A program made the translations under genes and the position numbers. Below are positions 10,192 through 19,723 of a stretch of 45,194 nucleotides of DNA, piece by piece. This stretch comes from an uncultured Acetatifactor sp. (GTDB lineage: Bacteria > Bacillota > Clostridia > Lachnospirales > Lachnospiraceae): positions 1 to 45,194 of the forward strand of contig CANPWJ010000002.1 in NCBI GenBank assembly GCA_947584035.1. The letters are read 5' to 3'. The notes under the pieces were generated by a model. It saw only the letters and a program-made list of their open reading frames with translations. It ran no database searches and was not told the origin of the DNA. The number at the start of each line of letters is the position of its first letter. Position 1 is the stretch's first letter.

Positions 10192-11217
10192 CTAGTCCGT
10201 TACACCATACAGAGAACACAAAAAGGAATTGTTTGGAGACGTTATCAAGCAAAATTGCTTTTTACTTCCATATACTTTTTTAAGAAAGCTCACTTGGGCA
10301 TCCCTCATTCTTGCTTCCAGCAAACGTATCATTTCTTTTTCTCCTGCGCGATTATAGTCGTCAAGCATTATAACAAAATTATCCGCTAAACATTCCGGCA
10401 GATAAGGAAGCAAATCGCCTCTGGAAAGCCCCTCGCATCCCCATGGCCCATCAATCGAAATCAATGAAAATTTATTATTCCCGACAATGGTTTCCACTTC
10501 TGAATAGGAGTTGATCTCCGCATCATAAAATTTATTATAAGCCGTACACAACGGCCGGATATGTACATTGACCCCTTGAGGGATATCATTTTCTTTTTTG
10601 AAGAAATCGTGCCATTCCTGGCTTTGTTCAATAATATCGTACCGACACGAATGAGCCTTATAATAATTTAAAATGATCTTGCTGCTTTGCCCCAATCCCG
10701 CTTCCAAAATGTGATCCGGTTTTACGATCTCGAGGGCCCTGCACAACACATATAGATAGTCATACCCGACGGCCCAGCCTCCCGGTGTTAATGCTAATTG
10801 GGGATCCATCCAGCGGATGCCTTTGGCATAGTCCCAAAATAAATTTCTCTCATTTGCAAAACGCACATTATTCAGTATTTTTGTATTTTGCAGCATGACA
10901 TAATTCGCGCGGTCAAATAAAAATGAATTCTCTAATATAGTATGATCATTCAGGCGCCCGGAAATGATTTTCGTGCTTTCAACACCGATTTCTTCAAGCT
11001 TTTTTCTTATTTCTTCTTCATATTCTGTTGTTGCGACTAATATATAATCAAATTCTATATTTGCTATTTCTTCAGGCGAATATACCGGATTACCCCCCCT
11101 AGCTTTTGAAGAGGGTATTGTCTGCACAAAGCCGGCCATATCGATATTATCCCAACGTATTATCTGGCTTAATTCCAAAAAGCACTCGCCCATTCCATAA
11201 ACTAATACCTTTTTCAT
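10192..11217 (-). CDS. Putative SAM-dependent methyltransferase-like protein with N-terminal Rossmann-like module
   Basis: HILEAGLGQSSKIILNYYKAHSCRYDIIEQSQEW and FVIMLDDYNRAGEKEMIRLLE; N-terminal KKVLVYGMGECFLELSQII. Confidence 0.5.
   Translation of the reverse strand: MKKVLVYGMGECFLELSQIIRWDNIDMAGFVQTIPSSKARGGNPVYSPEEIANIEFDYILVATTEYEEEIRKKLEEIGVESTKIISGRLNDHTILENSFLFDRANYVMLQNTKILNNVRFANERNLFWDYAKGIRWMDPQLALTPGGWAVGYDYLYVLCRALEIVKPDHILEAGLGQSSKIILNYYKAHSCRYDIIEQSQEWHDFFKKENDIPQGVNVHIRPLCTAYNKFYDAEINSYSEVETIVGNNKFSLISIDGPWGCEGLSRGDLLPYLPECLADNFVIMLDDYNRAGEKEMIRLLEARMRDAQVSFLKKVYGSKKQFCLITSPNNSFLCSLYGVTD
11093..11099. repeat. Homopolymer C7, in frame
   Basis: ggattaCCCCCCCtagc, coding SSKARGGNPVYSPEE; the coding sense is GCTAGGGGGGG. 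Confidence 0.85.
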
Positions 11218-11245
11218 TTTCGTTCTCCTTTACCTTTTCTCTATT

Positions 11246-12487
11246 TCATTTATTTTTCAAGCTCTTAGTTTCATCCGTCATGGTTTCAATGCGCTCCAAA
11301 GCGCTTTCTAATATTTCTTGACTTATGACAGCAGGATCCATACATGCTATTTTTGCTTCCTCCACCTGCATCTCCAGCAAAAACGCCTTTACCTTCTGGG
11401 CAACCGCAGCATCCTGAATGGCAATCACAATAAAATCGTAGTCCACCTCCCGGATGTACTCTGGAGCACATGGGGAAAACCCACCGATCTCCTTATCCCT
11501 TACGTTTTGATCGATCCAGGCAGAAATTGAGTACTTATCATCTCTGCTTAGGCTTTCCATAAGCCTGATACCGGTAAGGCCCGCGCCATAGACAATAATA
11601 TGGCTGCCTGTCTTGACGGACGAATAGGGATACAGAAAAGGCAGGGACTGGTCGTAAAAGACATCATAGTTCACTTCCAACAGGATTCTGGTTATTAGGA
11701 AAAGTAATCTTCTATACATGGATGCGTCGCATTGATGGCGATCCAGACCATTTTTAATTGTTTTATAGACAATAGGCATACTTTTCACTGAACGTTTTTC
11801 GGACGAACGTGTAATAGAAGTTTCCCGCTTAACATAATAATAGCTGGGCTCTCTCATAACATAGACATTGTCCGCCTCTAACAGGCATAACCAGAAAAAT
11901 ATTAAGTCACTTGACGAAAAGATCCTGTCATCTATCATCATCTGAATCCGCAGATGCAGATCCCTTTTGATTCCCCAACAATACATCAAAGGGAACAGTT
12001 TCCTAATAAAACAGCTATCCGTATCCTGTAAATAAGGACGAATTTCATCGGCGGAATAATACCCCTCCTGCATGGACGGTTCATCTAAAACAAACTCTTT
12101 CCCCCATTGAATATGATAACCGTTTAGATAGATCATGTCCGCTCCTGAAGAGATGCCTTTCAAAACCAAATTTTCAATCCGGGTTTCCCCGATCCAGTCA
12201 TCCCCGTCCACATCTATGACATAATCACCGGTGGCTGCTTTTGCCCCTGCTTTCCGCGCACTAACCACGCCCCCATTTTCCTTATGTATGACAACGATCC
12301 GGGAATCTTTTTGGGCATACTCGTCACAAATTTGACCGCTTCCGTCGGTTGAACCGTCGTCCACCAGAATAATTTCCAGATTCCGGTACGTCTGGCGGAG
12401 AATACTCTCGATACACCTTCCCAGATAATCCCTCACGTTATATATAGGCACAATAATACTAATCAACACATTCTTATTCCGGTCCAT
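11246..12487 (-). CDS. GT2-family glycosyltransferase with C-terminal Rossmann-like module
   Basis: ISIIVPIYNVRDYLGRCIESILRQTYRNLEIILVDDGSTDGSGQICDEYA; C-terminal HIIVYGAGLTGIRLMESL. Confidence 0.9.
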   Translation of the reverse strand: MDRNKNVLISIIVPIYNVRDYLGRCIESILRQTYRNLEIILVDDGSTDGSGQICDEYAQKDSRIVVIHKENGGVVSARKAGAKAATGDYVIDVDGDDWIGETRIENLVLKGISSGADMIYLNGYHIQWGKEFVLDEPSMQEGYYSADEIRPYLQDTDSCFIRKLFPLMYCWGIKRDLHLRIQMMIDDRIFSSSDLIFFWLCLLEADNVYVMREPSYYYVKRETSITRSSEKRSVKSMPIVYKTIKNGLDRHQCDASMYRRLLFLITRILLEVNYDVFYDQSLPFLYPYSSVKTGSHIIVYGAGLTGIRLMESLSRDDKYSISAWIDQNVRDKEIGGFSPCAPEYIREVDYDFIVIAIQDAAVAQKVKAFLLEMQVEEAKIACMDPAVISQEILESALERIETMTDETKSLKNK

Positions 12488-12546
12488 TATTTACCTCCTG
12501 TTACCGCAGGATCTCCATCACTGGCCCCACTATTATCTGCCAATGC

Positions 12547-13401
12547 CTACAGCTCTACCTTGCTTGCCGGATGCACCTGTCGTTCCTCGGGCGGCGGCAG
12601 CTCCCTATAGTCGCCGTACAGCATCTTCAGGTATCGGTCATACTGCTTAAATATTTTAAAAGAATGACCCTCAAACTCCTTATCTATATAAGCATCGAAA
12701 TATTTCCGTGACATCCCAAAACGGCATTTCCTGGGAAAAGGATATGTCACATGGCGTACAAGCTTCGTTTGTTTCCGGTTGGTTGCCTGGGCCAGCATTT
12801 CCAACAGCCGGAACCAAACATTCCTTGGAATTTTGCTCAAAAGGGAATACCATGCCCGGAGGAAACGCGACTTTTCGGTATTCTTCCCCACCATGGAATA
12901 CTGCCCTTTCCGTATGCAGAAACAGCAGAAATAATGCAGACGGCGCAATAAAAAGCCATCCGGAACATTGTCGCAGTAGAAAATATCAATACAGACTCCT
13001 GTATGGCACTTGACATGTTCCTGCCCTTCCCGGAGAAACGTGGTATGGTTCCGCCGCATCTTGGCAAACCCCCACAAGTACTGGCTGTCTGTACGGTAAT
13101 CCTGCAGGAAAAAACGCTCCGTATCCAATTCCTTTTTGCACGCCTTATAGAATCTCTCGTAATCCCGGTGCAGCATAATGATATCCGCATCATCGTCCCA
13201 CGGGATAAACCCATCATGCCGGACCGCACCTAACAGGGTCCCTCCATCCAAAGAATATGCAATATGATATTTCCTGCAGATACGGTCAACCTCTACCAGC
13301 ATCTCGAGCTCTGTCATCTGAAGCTTCCGCAGGAGCTCTCCCTCTACCTTGACCATGTTTCTATCCTCACCTTCCCCATCTGCCAGATCATACATTCCCA
13401 A
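12547..13401 (-). CDS. LicD-family phosphotransferase
   Basis: YSLDGGTLLGAVRHDGFIPWDDDADIIMLHRDYERF. The start codon may lie downstream of 13401. Confidence 0.85.
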   Translation of the reverse strand: MGMYDLADGEGEDRNMVKVEGELLRKLQMTELEMLVEVDRICRKYHIAYSLDGGTLLGAVRHDGFIPWDDDADIIMLHRDYERFYKACKKELDTERFFLQDYRTDSQYLWGFAKMRRNHTTFLREGQEHVKCHTGVCIDIFYCDNVPDGFLLRRLHYFCCFCIRKGQYSMVGKNTEKSRFLRAWYSLLSKIPRNVWFRLLEMLAQATNRKQTKLVRHVTYPFPRKCRFGMSRKYFDAYIDKEFEGHSFKIFKQYDRYLKMLYGDYRELPPPEERQVHPASKVEL

Positions 13402-13466
13402 GAACCGACAGAACGGCTGCGTATTTTGCGGTTTTTCCGTTCCAGGAAATCATCCGGGGCCATATC

Positions 13467-14762
13467 CTACAACGCATCAATCAGCCGGATGATGTCCTTA
13501 ATCGGCATCAGCCGGTCGTCCACCTCCTTGGCCCGGTGATGCTTCAGAATCTCCACCGCTACCCCCTGCATGGCTGGAAACGCACTCCTGGTCAGCTGGT
13601 TCGCGTAGATGACGATGTTTACCCCTGCCTCTGCCAGCTCCTCCTCCGTGATGCTGTTAAAGGAAGTGGGCACTACTACAATGGGGGTGGACGCATCCTT
13701 CTCCCGGAACTGTCTGCAGAATTCCAGGATCTCCCCTGGATCCGTTTTCCGCGAATGGATCATAATGCCGTCCGCTCCCGCCTCCACGTAGGCATAGGCC
13801 CTGGTCAGGGCATCCTCCATGCCCCGTTCCAGGATCAGGCTCTCGATCCGGGCGATGATCATAAATTCTTCTGTGCGCAGCACGCTCTTCCCCGCACGGA
13901 TCTTTGCTGTGAAATTTTCGATGGTATCCTGGGTCTGTTCCACCTCCGTCCCAAACAGGGAATTCTTTTTCAGCCCCGTCTTGTCCTCGATAATGACCGC
14001 GGACACGCCCATTCGTTCCAGTGTCCGTACATTGTAGACAAAGTGCTCCACCAGCCCTCCGGTGTCTCCGTCCAGGATAATGGGCTTTGTGGTGACATCC
14101 ATTACATCCTCAATGGTACGGATCCGGGAGGACATATCTACCAGCTCAATATCCGGTTTCCCCTTTGCTGTGGAATCGCACAGGCTGGAGATCCACATGG
14201 CGTCAAACTGATCCAGGCTGTTATTGTTGGCTACAATGGTCTTTTCCGCAATCAGCCCTGTCAGGCCGGAATGGACCTCCAGCGCCTTTACGATGGGGCG
14301 CATGGTAAGGACCTGCCGGAGACGTTTCCGCCGGAACTCCGGCATCGCCAGCTTTTCCCGCATATTGTCGTCGATCTTCTTCACCGTCTCATTGCATGTG
14401 TACGGGACCTCGATCAGCTCCCCGCCGTATTTTTTTAGGTTTTTAAGCACATTTTCCCGGATGATGTTTTCTCTGGAATGAAGCCAGTTGTCCCCGTGGA
14501 CCACATAGTCCGGCCTCAGCCTTTCCAGGACCTCATCATACATGATATCCTGCTGGACGAGCGTCTCCTTGACATACCCGGTCTCTTTTAAGATTTCCGC
14601 GCGTCTTTCCTGCGAGATCGTGGGAAAGCGGTTGAACCGGACCATCGCCTGATCCGACATCACCCCCGCATACACTTCCCCATATTGGGCGGCTGTCTTT
14701 AACACGTTCAGATGGCCTTCATGGATCACATCCGTACAAAAGCACGCATAAACCTTTTTCAT
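13467..14762 (-). CDS. Cytidylyltransferase-like / phosphoenolpyruvate phosphomutase fusion
   Basis: N-terminal HxGH nucleotidyltransferase motif (CTDVIHEGHLNVLK). C-terminal EDKTGLKKNSLFG is the PEP mutase EDKxxxKxNS signature, with LDGDTGG. Confidence 0.95.
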   Translation of the reverse strand: MKKVYACFCTDVIHEGHLNVLKTAAQYGEVYAGVMSDQAMVRFNRFPTISQERRAEILKETGYVKETLVQQDIMYDEVLERLRPDYVVHGDNWLHSRENIIRENVLKNLKKYGGELIEVPYTCNETVKKIDDNMREKLAMPEFRRKRLRQVLTMRPIVKALEVHSGLTGLIAEKTIVANNNSLDQFDAMWISSLCDSTAKGKPDIELVDMSSRIRTIEDVMDVTTKPIILDGDTGGLVEHFVYNVRTLERMGVSAVIIEDKTGLKKNSLFGTEVEQTQDTIENFTAKIRAGKSVLRTEEFMIIARIESLILERGMEDALTRAYAYVEAGADGIMIHSRKTDPGEILEFCRQFREKDASTPIVVVPTSFNSITEEELAEAGVNIVIYANQLTRSAFPAMQGVAVEILKHHRAKEVDDRLMPIKDIIRLIDAL

Positions 14763-14801
14763 TTGCTTCCTCCCTGAAATCCGATTCCCGCCTCCTGCGG
14801 G

Positions 14802-16007
14802 TCAGCGATTCGGCTCGATGATCCTTTGGATCAGAAAGCCGGCTGTCTCCTCTATTTTGTCAAAGGGCACCGCCTTCGGCAGCGTGGCCCCAAAAGCATT
14901 CTCCGCCTTTTGGATCAGCTCGTCCGTATAGAACAATGTGCCCTCCCGGACATCCTCGATGCCGTCCAGATAAATAGACTCCCTGTTTTTCCTGCGCATC
15001 GCATCCAGACGAAAATACGTCTCATCTATATAGGCTCTGATCGTCTCCTGCCCTCCGTCGATCCGGACCGGATAGCCGCCGATCTCGCCAAAAACACCGG
15101 GACAGTGCAATTTTTTGTTTCCCCCGTCCCGGACAGCCCCCAGGATGGCCTGAATGATCTCAAAATTGCTGGAGGCATTCATCATATTCCGTTTTGCGTC
15201 CACCGGCATGGCGATCCGGCATGCCGCGAACAGCTTATCCAGGTCCGGCTCCAGCTTTTCCCCATGATACCGCAGGTCGATCAGCTGTTCCACCTGTTCG
15301 GTCTGCCCTTCCTTGCTGATGACAACGTCATGGAAATGGCTGACCGCGTAAGTGACCTCCACCTCCCAGTAATCGGATATGCCCATCTCTTCTGCCACCG
15401 CGAAACGGATCCGGGGGATCAGATGGTTAATATTGCCGCTCCCGAAATCGGGATAGGCTTTCCCTGCTGTTTTCAGCCATGGGATCACCGCATCCGAATA
15501 AGAGGTATTGATCACCACCGCATCACAGTCCGCCCTTTCATAGGCCTCCATAATATTCTTGATATATTTGACCGCCAGGGGCGCCCAGATGCCGTATGCA
15601 CGCACGGTTTTCCAGGATATGCTGCCATACTTTAAGCCCGGGTATGCCCGGCTGGAATTGACGATGATATCCGGCTTCCAGCTTCTCAGACAGTTCTCAA
15701 TGGCAGAGATATCCTCCAGGTCTACATCGGAAAAAACAACTACCCCGCACCGGTTCTGCCCCCGGATCAGGGATGCCACCCTGACAATATTGACATCGGA
15801 AAGCATTTTGTCAGGATTCCTTCCCACCACACAGAGCTCCATCTCCCTGTCACCGGAGGACAGCAGATAATCCAGAAGATATCCCCCTACGCTTCCCAGG
15901 CCGATGATCATAATCCGGACCTTCCGGTCCCGCAGTTCCTGTCTTAACCTGTTGAGCTTTTCATCCGTCGTTTTCATATGCTTGTATTTCCGCAATTCCT
16001 TTCTCAT
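14802..16007 (-). CDS. NAD(P)-binding, saccharopine-dehydrogenase-like oxidoreductase
   Basis: RIMIIGLGSVGGYLLDYLL Rossmann motif and overall layout. Confidence 0.55.
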   Translation of the reverse strand: MRKELRKYKHMKTTDEKLNRLRQELRDRKVRIMIIGLGSVGGYLLDYLLSSGDREMELCVVGRNPDKMLSDVNIVRVASLIRGQNRCGVVVFSDVDLEDISAIENCLRSWKPDIIVNSSRAYPGLKYGSISWKTVRAYGIWAPLAVKYIKNIMEAYERADCDAVVINTSYSDAVIPWLKTAGKAYPDFGSGNINHLIPRIRFAVAEEMGISDYWEVEVTYAVSHFHDVVISKEGQTEQVEQLIDLRYHGEKLEPDLDKLFAACRIAMPVDAKRNMMNASSNFEIIQAILGAVRDGGNKKLHCPGVFGEIGGYPVRIDGGQETIRAYIDETYFRLDAMRRKNRESIYLDGIEDVREGTLFYTDELIQKAENAFGATLPKAVPFDKIEETAGFLIQRIIEPNR

Positions 16008-16719
16008 AATCCTGCACGGTATTGCAGTTGAACCATTTTCGGAAGGGGATCACCCGAAACGCTTCGCTTCTGGCAAAATAAGACTGTACCAAAGCCAGAT
16101 TCGTCCCCTTCCACGCCTCCTGACCCAGGGAGGCTGCCGCGTCCTTAAGCAGCGCCGGCTGTGAAAATTTCCAGATCTGCCCGGAGTTATAGATGGCGGT
16201 GAAGGGCTCGCCGATCTCCAAGGCGCGGTGCTCCGTATCATAGAGATAATGGATCTGCCCATGCAGGTCAAAATAATACGCAACGGCCTTGTCCGCCAAA
16301 ATGGGATCCGGGCTGGCGGTGATGACATCGGACGGGGCCTCGCAGACCTCCCGGAAGGACTCCCGGTCAACCAGCAGGTCGCCCTCCGCAAAGACCGCCT
16401 CGGTAAAGCCCATCGGAAAGAGTTTTTGCAGTCCCAGGTACAGACTGTATCCGGAGCCCCATTCCGCATATTTCGTATTTTCCACCAGGATCATCCGATC
16501 CCGCTTAGGCCCAAACTCTTCCGCCACAGCCTTTTCCAGTTCTCTGTACCGATATCCTCCTACCAGGATATAGCGGTCAAACTCATACAGACCGACCAGG
16601 CGCCGAAGCATGGACAAGCGGCTTCCCGCTCCAGGATACAGACATTTCAGGCAGGGGTACCCTAACGACTGGCTGAACCGGCTGGACATTCCTGCAACCG
16701 TAACGATCAACACCCGCAT
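15961..16719 (-). CDS. NTP-transferase (sugar-nucleotide / LicC-like) family protein
   Basis: N-terminal VTVAGMSSRFSQSLGYPCLKCLYP plus AVFAEGDLLVDRESF; translationally overlaps the next gene. Confidence 0.65.
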   Translation of the reverse strand: MRVLIVTVAGMSSRFSQSLGYPCLKCLYPGAGSRLSMLRRLVGLYEFDRYILVGGYRYRELEKAVAEEFGPKRDRMILVENTKYAEWGSGYSLYLGLQKLFPMGFTEAVFAEGDLLVDRESFREVCEAPSDVITASPDPILADKAVAYYFDLHGQIHYLYDTEHRALEIGEPFTAIYNSGQIWKFSQPALLKDAAASLGQEAWKGTNLALVQSYFARSEAFRVIPFRKWFNCNTVQDYEKGIAEIQAYENDG

Positions 16720-16720
16720 C

Positions 16721-17716
16721 TTACCGCATTTCCTTTACACACATTTCAATTCCTTCTTCCAGACGGATGCGCGGCCTCCAGGCGGTCCGCCGACGGATCT
16801 TGTCCGTATTAAGCAGCCTCCTCACCGGATCCGATTCCCGATAACCTTTAAAGGTAATCACCGGATCTGAAATGCCCAGCTTGCGTGCGCATAAGTGTAC
16901 CAGATCTATGATCGAAATCTCCTCATCCGTAGCCACATTATAGACGCTGCCGTCCAATGCCTCCGGTGTTTCTGCCAGTTCAATCACCGCCGCACAGCTG
17001 TCCTCATTGTGCAGAAAGGTGCGGTAATTCTTTTTGGAATTCTCCAGGAGCTCCACGCCGCCCTTTGTCCTCAGCTCCGTAAGAATATGCGGAATGATAT
17101 GCTTGGGATATAATTCATTTTTGCTATAGACATTCGCAAAACGGATGGAACATCCCTTGATCAGCCCTTCCATCACAGCGTCTTTCATAAAAAATTCCGT
17201 AAGAAGCTTTCCGGTGGCATAACTGGTCCGTTGGGAATGTTCCGCGTTTGCCATCGTAATATAATCTGACTCGGAGACACCGTTCTCTCCCCAGGAATTC
17301 ATGGAATATACTTCGGAAGTAGAACAGTTGATATACGTATCTGCATGGACCGTGATCGCCTGCTCCAGAAAGGATTTCATTCCCAGCACATTGGTCTCAA
17401 AGGTTCTGTTGACATAATAAAAATGCTCTGTGTGTACTACCGCCGCGCAGTTGATATAAATCGTTCTTTCGCATTCGGGTTGGATGCGCAGAACCTCCTG
17501 TTTTAATTCTTCCATTTGAGGAGCGTTGTTCAAATCATACTCGTGAAAAGTGAAGAGTTCCTTCCCAAGGAGATCTTCCACCGTACGCAGGGACGACGCA
17601 AAGAAATTATCAAACCCTACTACCCGATTCCCGGATGCTGTAAGCTTTCTCGCCAGCTCGTTCCCTGTCATTCCCGTGACACCGCTTATCACATACAGCT
17701 TTTTCATACACCACAC
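16721..17716 (-). CDS. NAD-dependent epimerase/dehydratase
   Basis: VISGVTGMTGNELARKL, YINCSTSEVY, SYATGKLLTE (YxxxK), VYNVATDEEISIIDL. Confidence 0.85.
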   Translation of the reverse strand: MWCMKKLYVISGVTGMTGNELARKLTASGNRVVGFDNFFASSLRTVEDLLGKELFTFHEYDLNNAPQMEELKQEVLRIQPECERTIYINCAAVVHTEHFYYVNRTFETNVLGMKSFLEQAITVHADTYINCSTSEVYSMNSWGENGVSESDYITMANAEHSQRTSYATGKLLTEFFMKDAVMEGLIKGCSIRFANVYSKNELYPKHIIPHILTELRTKGGVELLENSKKNYRTFLHNEDSCAAVIELAETPEALDGSVYNVATDEEISIIDLVHLCARKLGISDPVITFKGYRESDPVRRLLNTDKIRRRTAWRPRIRLEEGIEMCVKEMR

Positions 17717-18426
17717 TCCAATCTTTCCCGATAAAAGGGATCCACCTGTCCGTCAAAGGCATCCTGCTCTTTTTTGATATCATACGGTGCCTTCACAAAG
17801 CGCAGTTCCTCCGTCTCTAAATCCAGCAGCACCGCCTGGGCCATAGGATTTAGATTCCGTGGTTGTCCCACAGAACCGGGATTCACAAAAATCGTCTTTT
17901 TTTTATTTCGTCTTTTTGGGTCCTCCACTTTATAGTATTTTTCAAAAAAATGCGGATGATGCGAATGGCCGGAAAATACGTAGTCATATTGGCAATACTC
18001 AGATAACTCCTGTTCCGGCCGGATGCTGCCCCAATAGATATCTTCTTCGCTCCCATGAACCGCCAGACATCTTTTCCCTCCACAAAGGAATTCTTTTCTT
18101 CCGGCGCTGTCCATGTTTTCCATATATTGCCAGGTACTGTCCGACAAGCGTTCCCTCGTATATCGGGCGCAGTCCCTCCCGCGGTCCGTAGAAAACCGCT
18201 CGTAACCTTCGTTCCAGATGGCGTGCTCATGGTTTCCCCACAGGTTGCACAGAATAGGATAATCCAGTCTGCGGACACGCTCCACTACTTCATTGGAGTG
18301 CATTCCATAGTCGATCAGGTCACCCAAAAGAACACACCCCTGAATTTCCTGCCGTTCCACTTGTTTTAATAGTTTTTCCAAGGCATCCAAATTTCCATGG
18401 ATGTCCGACATGATCAAGATGTTCAT
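17704..18426 (-). CDS. Calcineurin-like metallophosphoesterase
   Basis: MSDIHGNLDALEKLL, LLGDLIDYG, NLWGNHEHAIW, FSGHSHHPHF, VNPGSVGQPRN. Confidence 0.9.
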   Translation of the reverse strand: MNILIMSDIHGNLDALEKLLKQVERQEIQGCVLLGDLIDYGMHSNEVVERVRRLDYPILCNLWGNHEHAIWNEGYERFSTDRGRDCARYTRERLSDSTWQYMENMDSAGRKEFLCGGKRCLAVHGSEEDIYWGSIRPEQELSEYCQYDYVFSGHSHHPHFFEKYYKVEDPKRRNKKKTIFVNPGSVGQPRNLNPMAQAVLLDLETEELRFVKAPYDIKKEQDAFDGQVDPFYRERLECGV

Positions 18427-18432
18427 CTGTTT

Positions 18433-19602
18433 TCAATAAACCCTCTCTATTATCTGGGCCAGATAATCCGCGTCCGCCACATCCTCCACCTGGTCACCTT
18501 CGCGCATCTCATTGTTATACTTAAATCTGACCTCACTGTGACCGCCAGTGCCATTTCGATACCACTCATACTCCAAATCCAGATGTCCGATATCCACCGC
18601 CTGACAGCCAGCCTTGTAAAGATCGTATACCAGCACACAGGCAGTAGGGCCAAGTGCTACCAGGAAAAGCACATCTTCATCTCCGTATTTTAACGCTGCT
18701 CTCAAAATATCGTCATACCGATCGAAGGAACTGGTGGCTGGCGCCTCGATCCTCCGTATCCGCTTCGCATTCGCAAATAGATCGTTCCTTACCCCCAGCC
18801 GGGTCAATGCCCCCTCCACAAAGATTACATCCCTACCCTCCCAAATCTTCTGCAGCTCCTGAAATCGCCGTTTAGGAGCATCCGTTCCATTGTCCGCCAA
18901 ACTGGCATACGGCCTGGAGATATAGGCATTGTGATATATTCTTTCCAGATTCAGCCATTCCCTGTGCTGTAACCGTACCTCTCTGGTCATATACATGCGG
19001 ATCCCCATTTTACCATCCTCATTATACTTCTCCAGAGAGCCATAGTTGTCCGCCACAGCAATCATTAAACCCTCCTCATCGGTTTGGATCACCTCTCCCA
19101 ATCTTTTGGCTAATTCGGCGTCGTAATGTTGAAATTTTTGCCGCTCATACCCGGCCATCAGTGCAAATTCCCCATCTCCGAAGCGGGCCAGACTTTTCCC
19201 CGCGCAGATCCCCCGAAGCGTCTCTTCATAGTCATAAAACTGAATCACATATTTATCCTCTCCTGCCTTCTCATCCTGAAGCTCGTAGCGGATATTATCC
19301 ACCAGACGATTGGCCAGGCGCCGATCCCCCTCCAGGCTGCGCTGGATCGTATTGATATGTGCAAGACAGTGTCCGACCTTTTCGACCACCTGCCGGTGGC
19401 TTGCCAGCATCTGCAGCACTGTATTCTCTAGCTCCGCATTCCTGCGTTTTAGTTCCTCCTTCTCCTCCTTAAGCAAAATCAGTTCGTCTATACAGACGGA
19501 GACCATTTGCTGCAGTTCTTCAAACGACATCCTTTCCTCCATACCGATACGTTCCTCCTGCTTTAATGATTTCATTTTATCACAAAAAGCCTTTGAAAAC
19601 AA
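18433..19602 (-). CDS. GT-D-type (DUF1792-like) glycosyltransferase with N-terminal coiled coil
   Basis: ICAGKSLARFGDGEFALMAG...FVEGALTRLGVRNDLFANAKRIRRIEAPATSSF...LVALGPTACVLVYDLYKAGCQAVDIGHLDLEYEW. Confidence 0.75.
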   Translation of the reverse strand: MFSKAFCDKMKSLKQEERIGMEERMSFEELQQMVSVCIDELILLKEEKEELKRRNAELENTVLQMLASHRQVVEKVGHCLAHINTIQRSLEGDRRLANRLVDNIRYELQDEKAGEDKYVIQFYDYEETLRGICAGKSLARFGDGEFALMAGYERQKFQHYDAELAKRLGEVIQTDEEGLMIAVADNYGSLEKYNEDGKMGIRMYMTREVRLQHREWLNLERIYHNAYISRPYASLADNGTDAPKRRFQELQKIWEGRDVIFVEGALTRLGVRNDLFANAKRIRRIEAPATSSFDRYDDILRAALKYGDEDVLFLVALGPTACVLVYDLYKAGCQAVDIGHLDLEYEWYRNGTGGHSEVRFKYNNEMREGDQVEDVADADYLAQIIERVY

Positions 19603-19723
19603 TCCTTACGCTTTCCAATTTCCCTGGCCGTTTTTCATGGTGGGTTATAGACTTTTGGAGCGATATCGTATACAATAAGAGCTATAGGATAAATACATAG
19701 GATCGGAGTGAAAACATAACCGC

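Noticed and set aside
13536-14438. 300-aa plus-strand ORF antisense to the PEP mutase fusion
   Set aside because: The minus strand has unambiguous catalytic motifs; the plus ORF has none.
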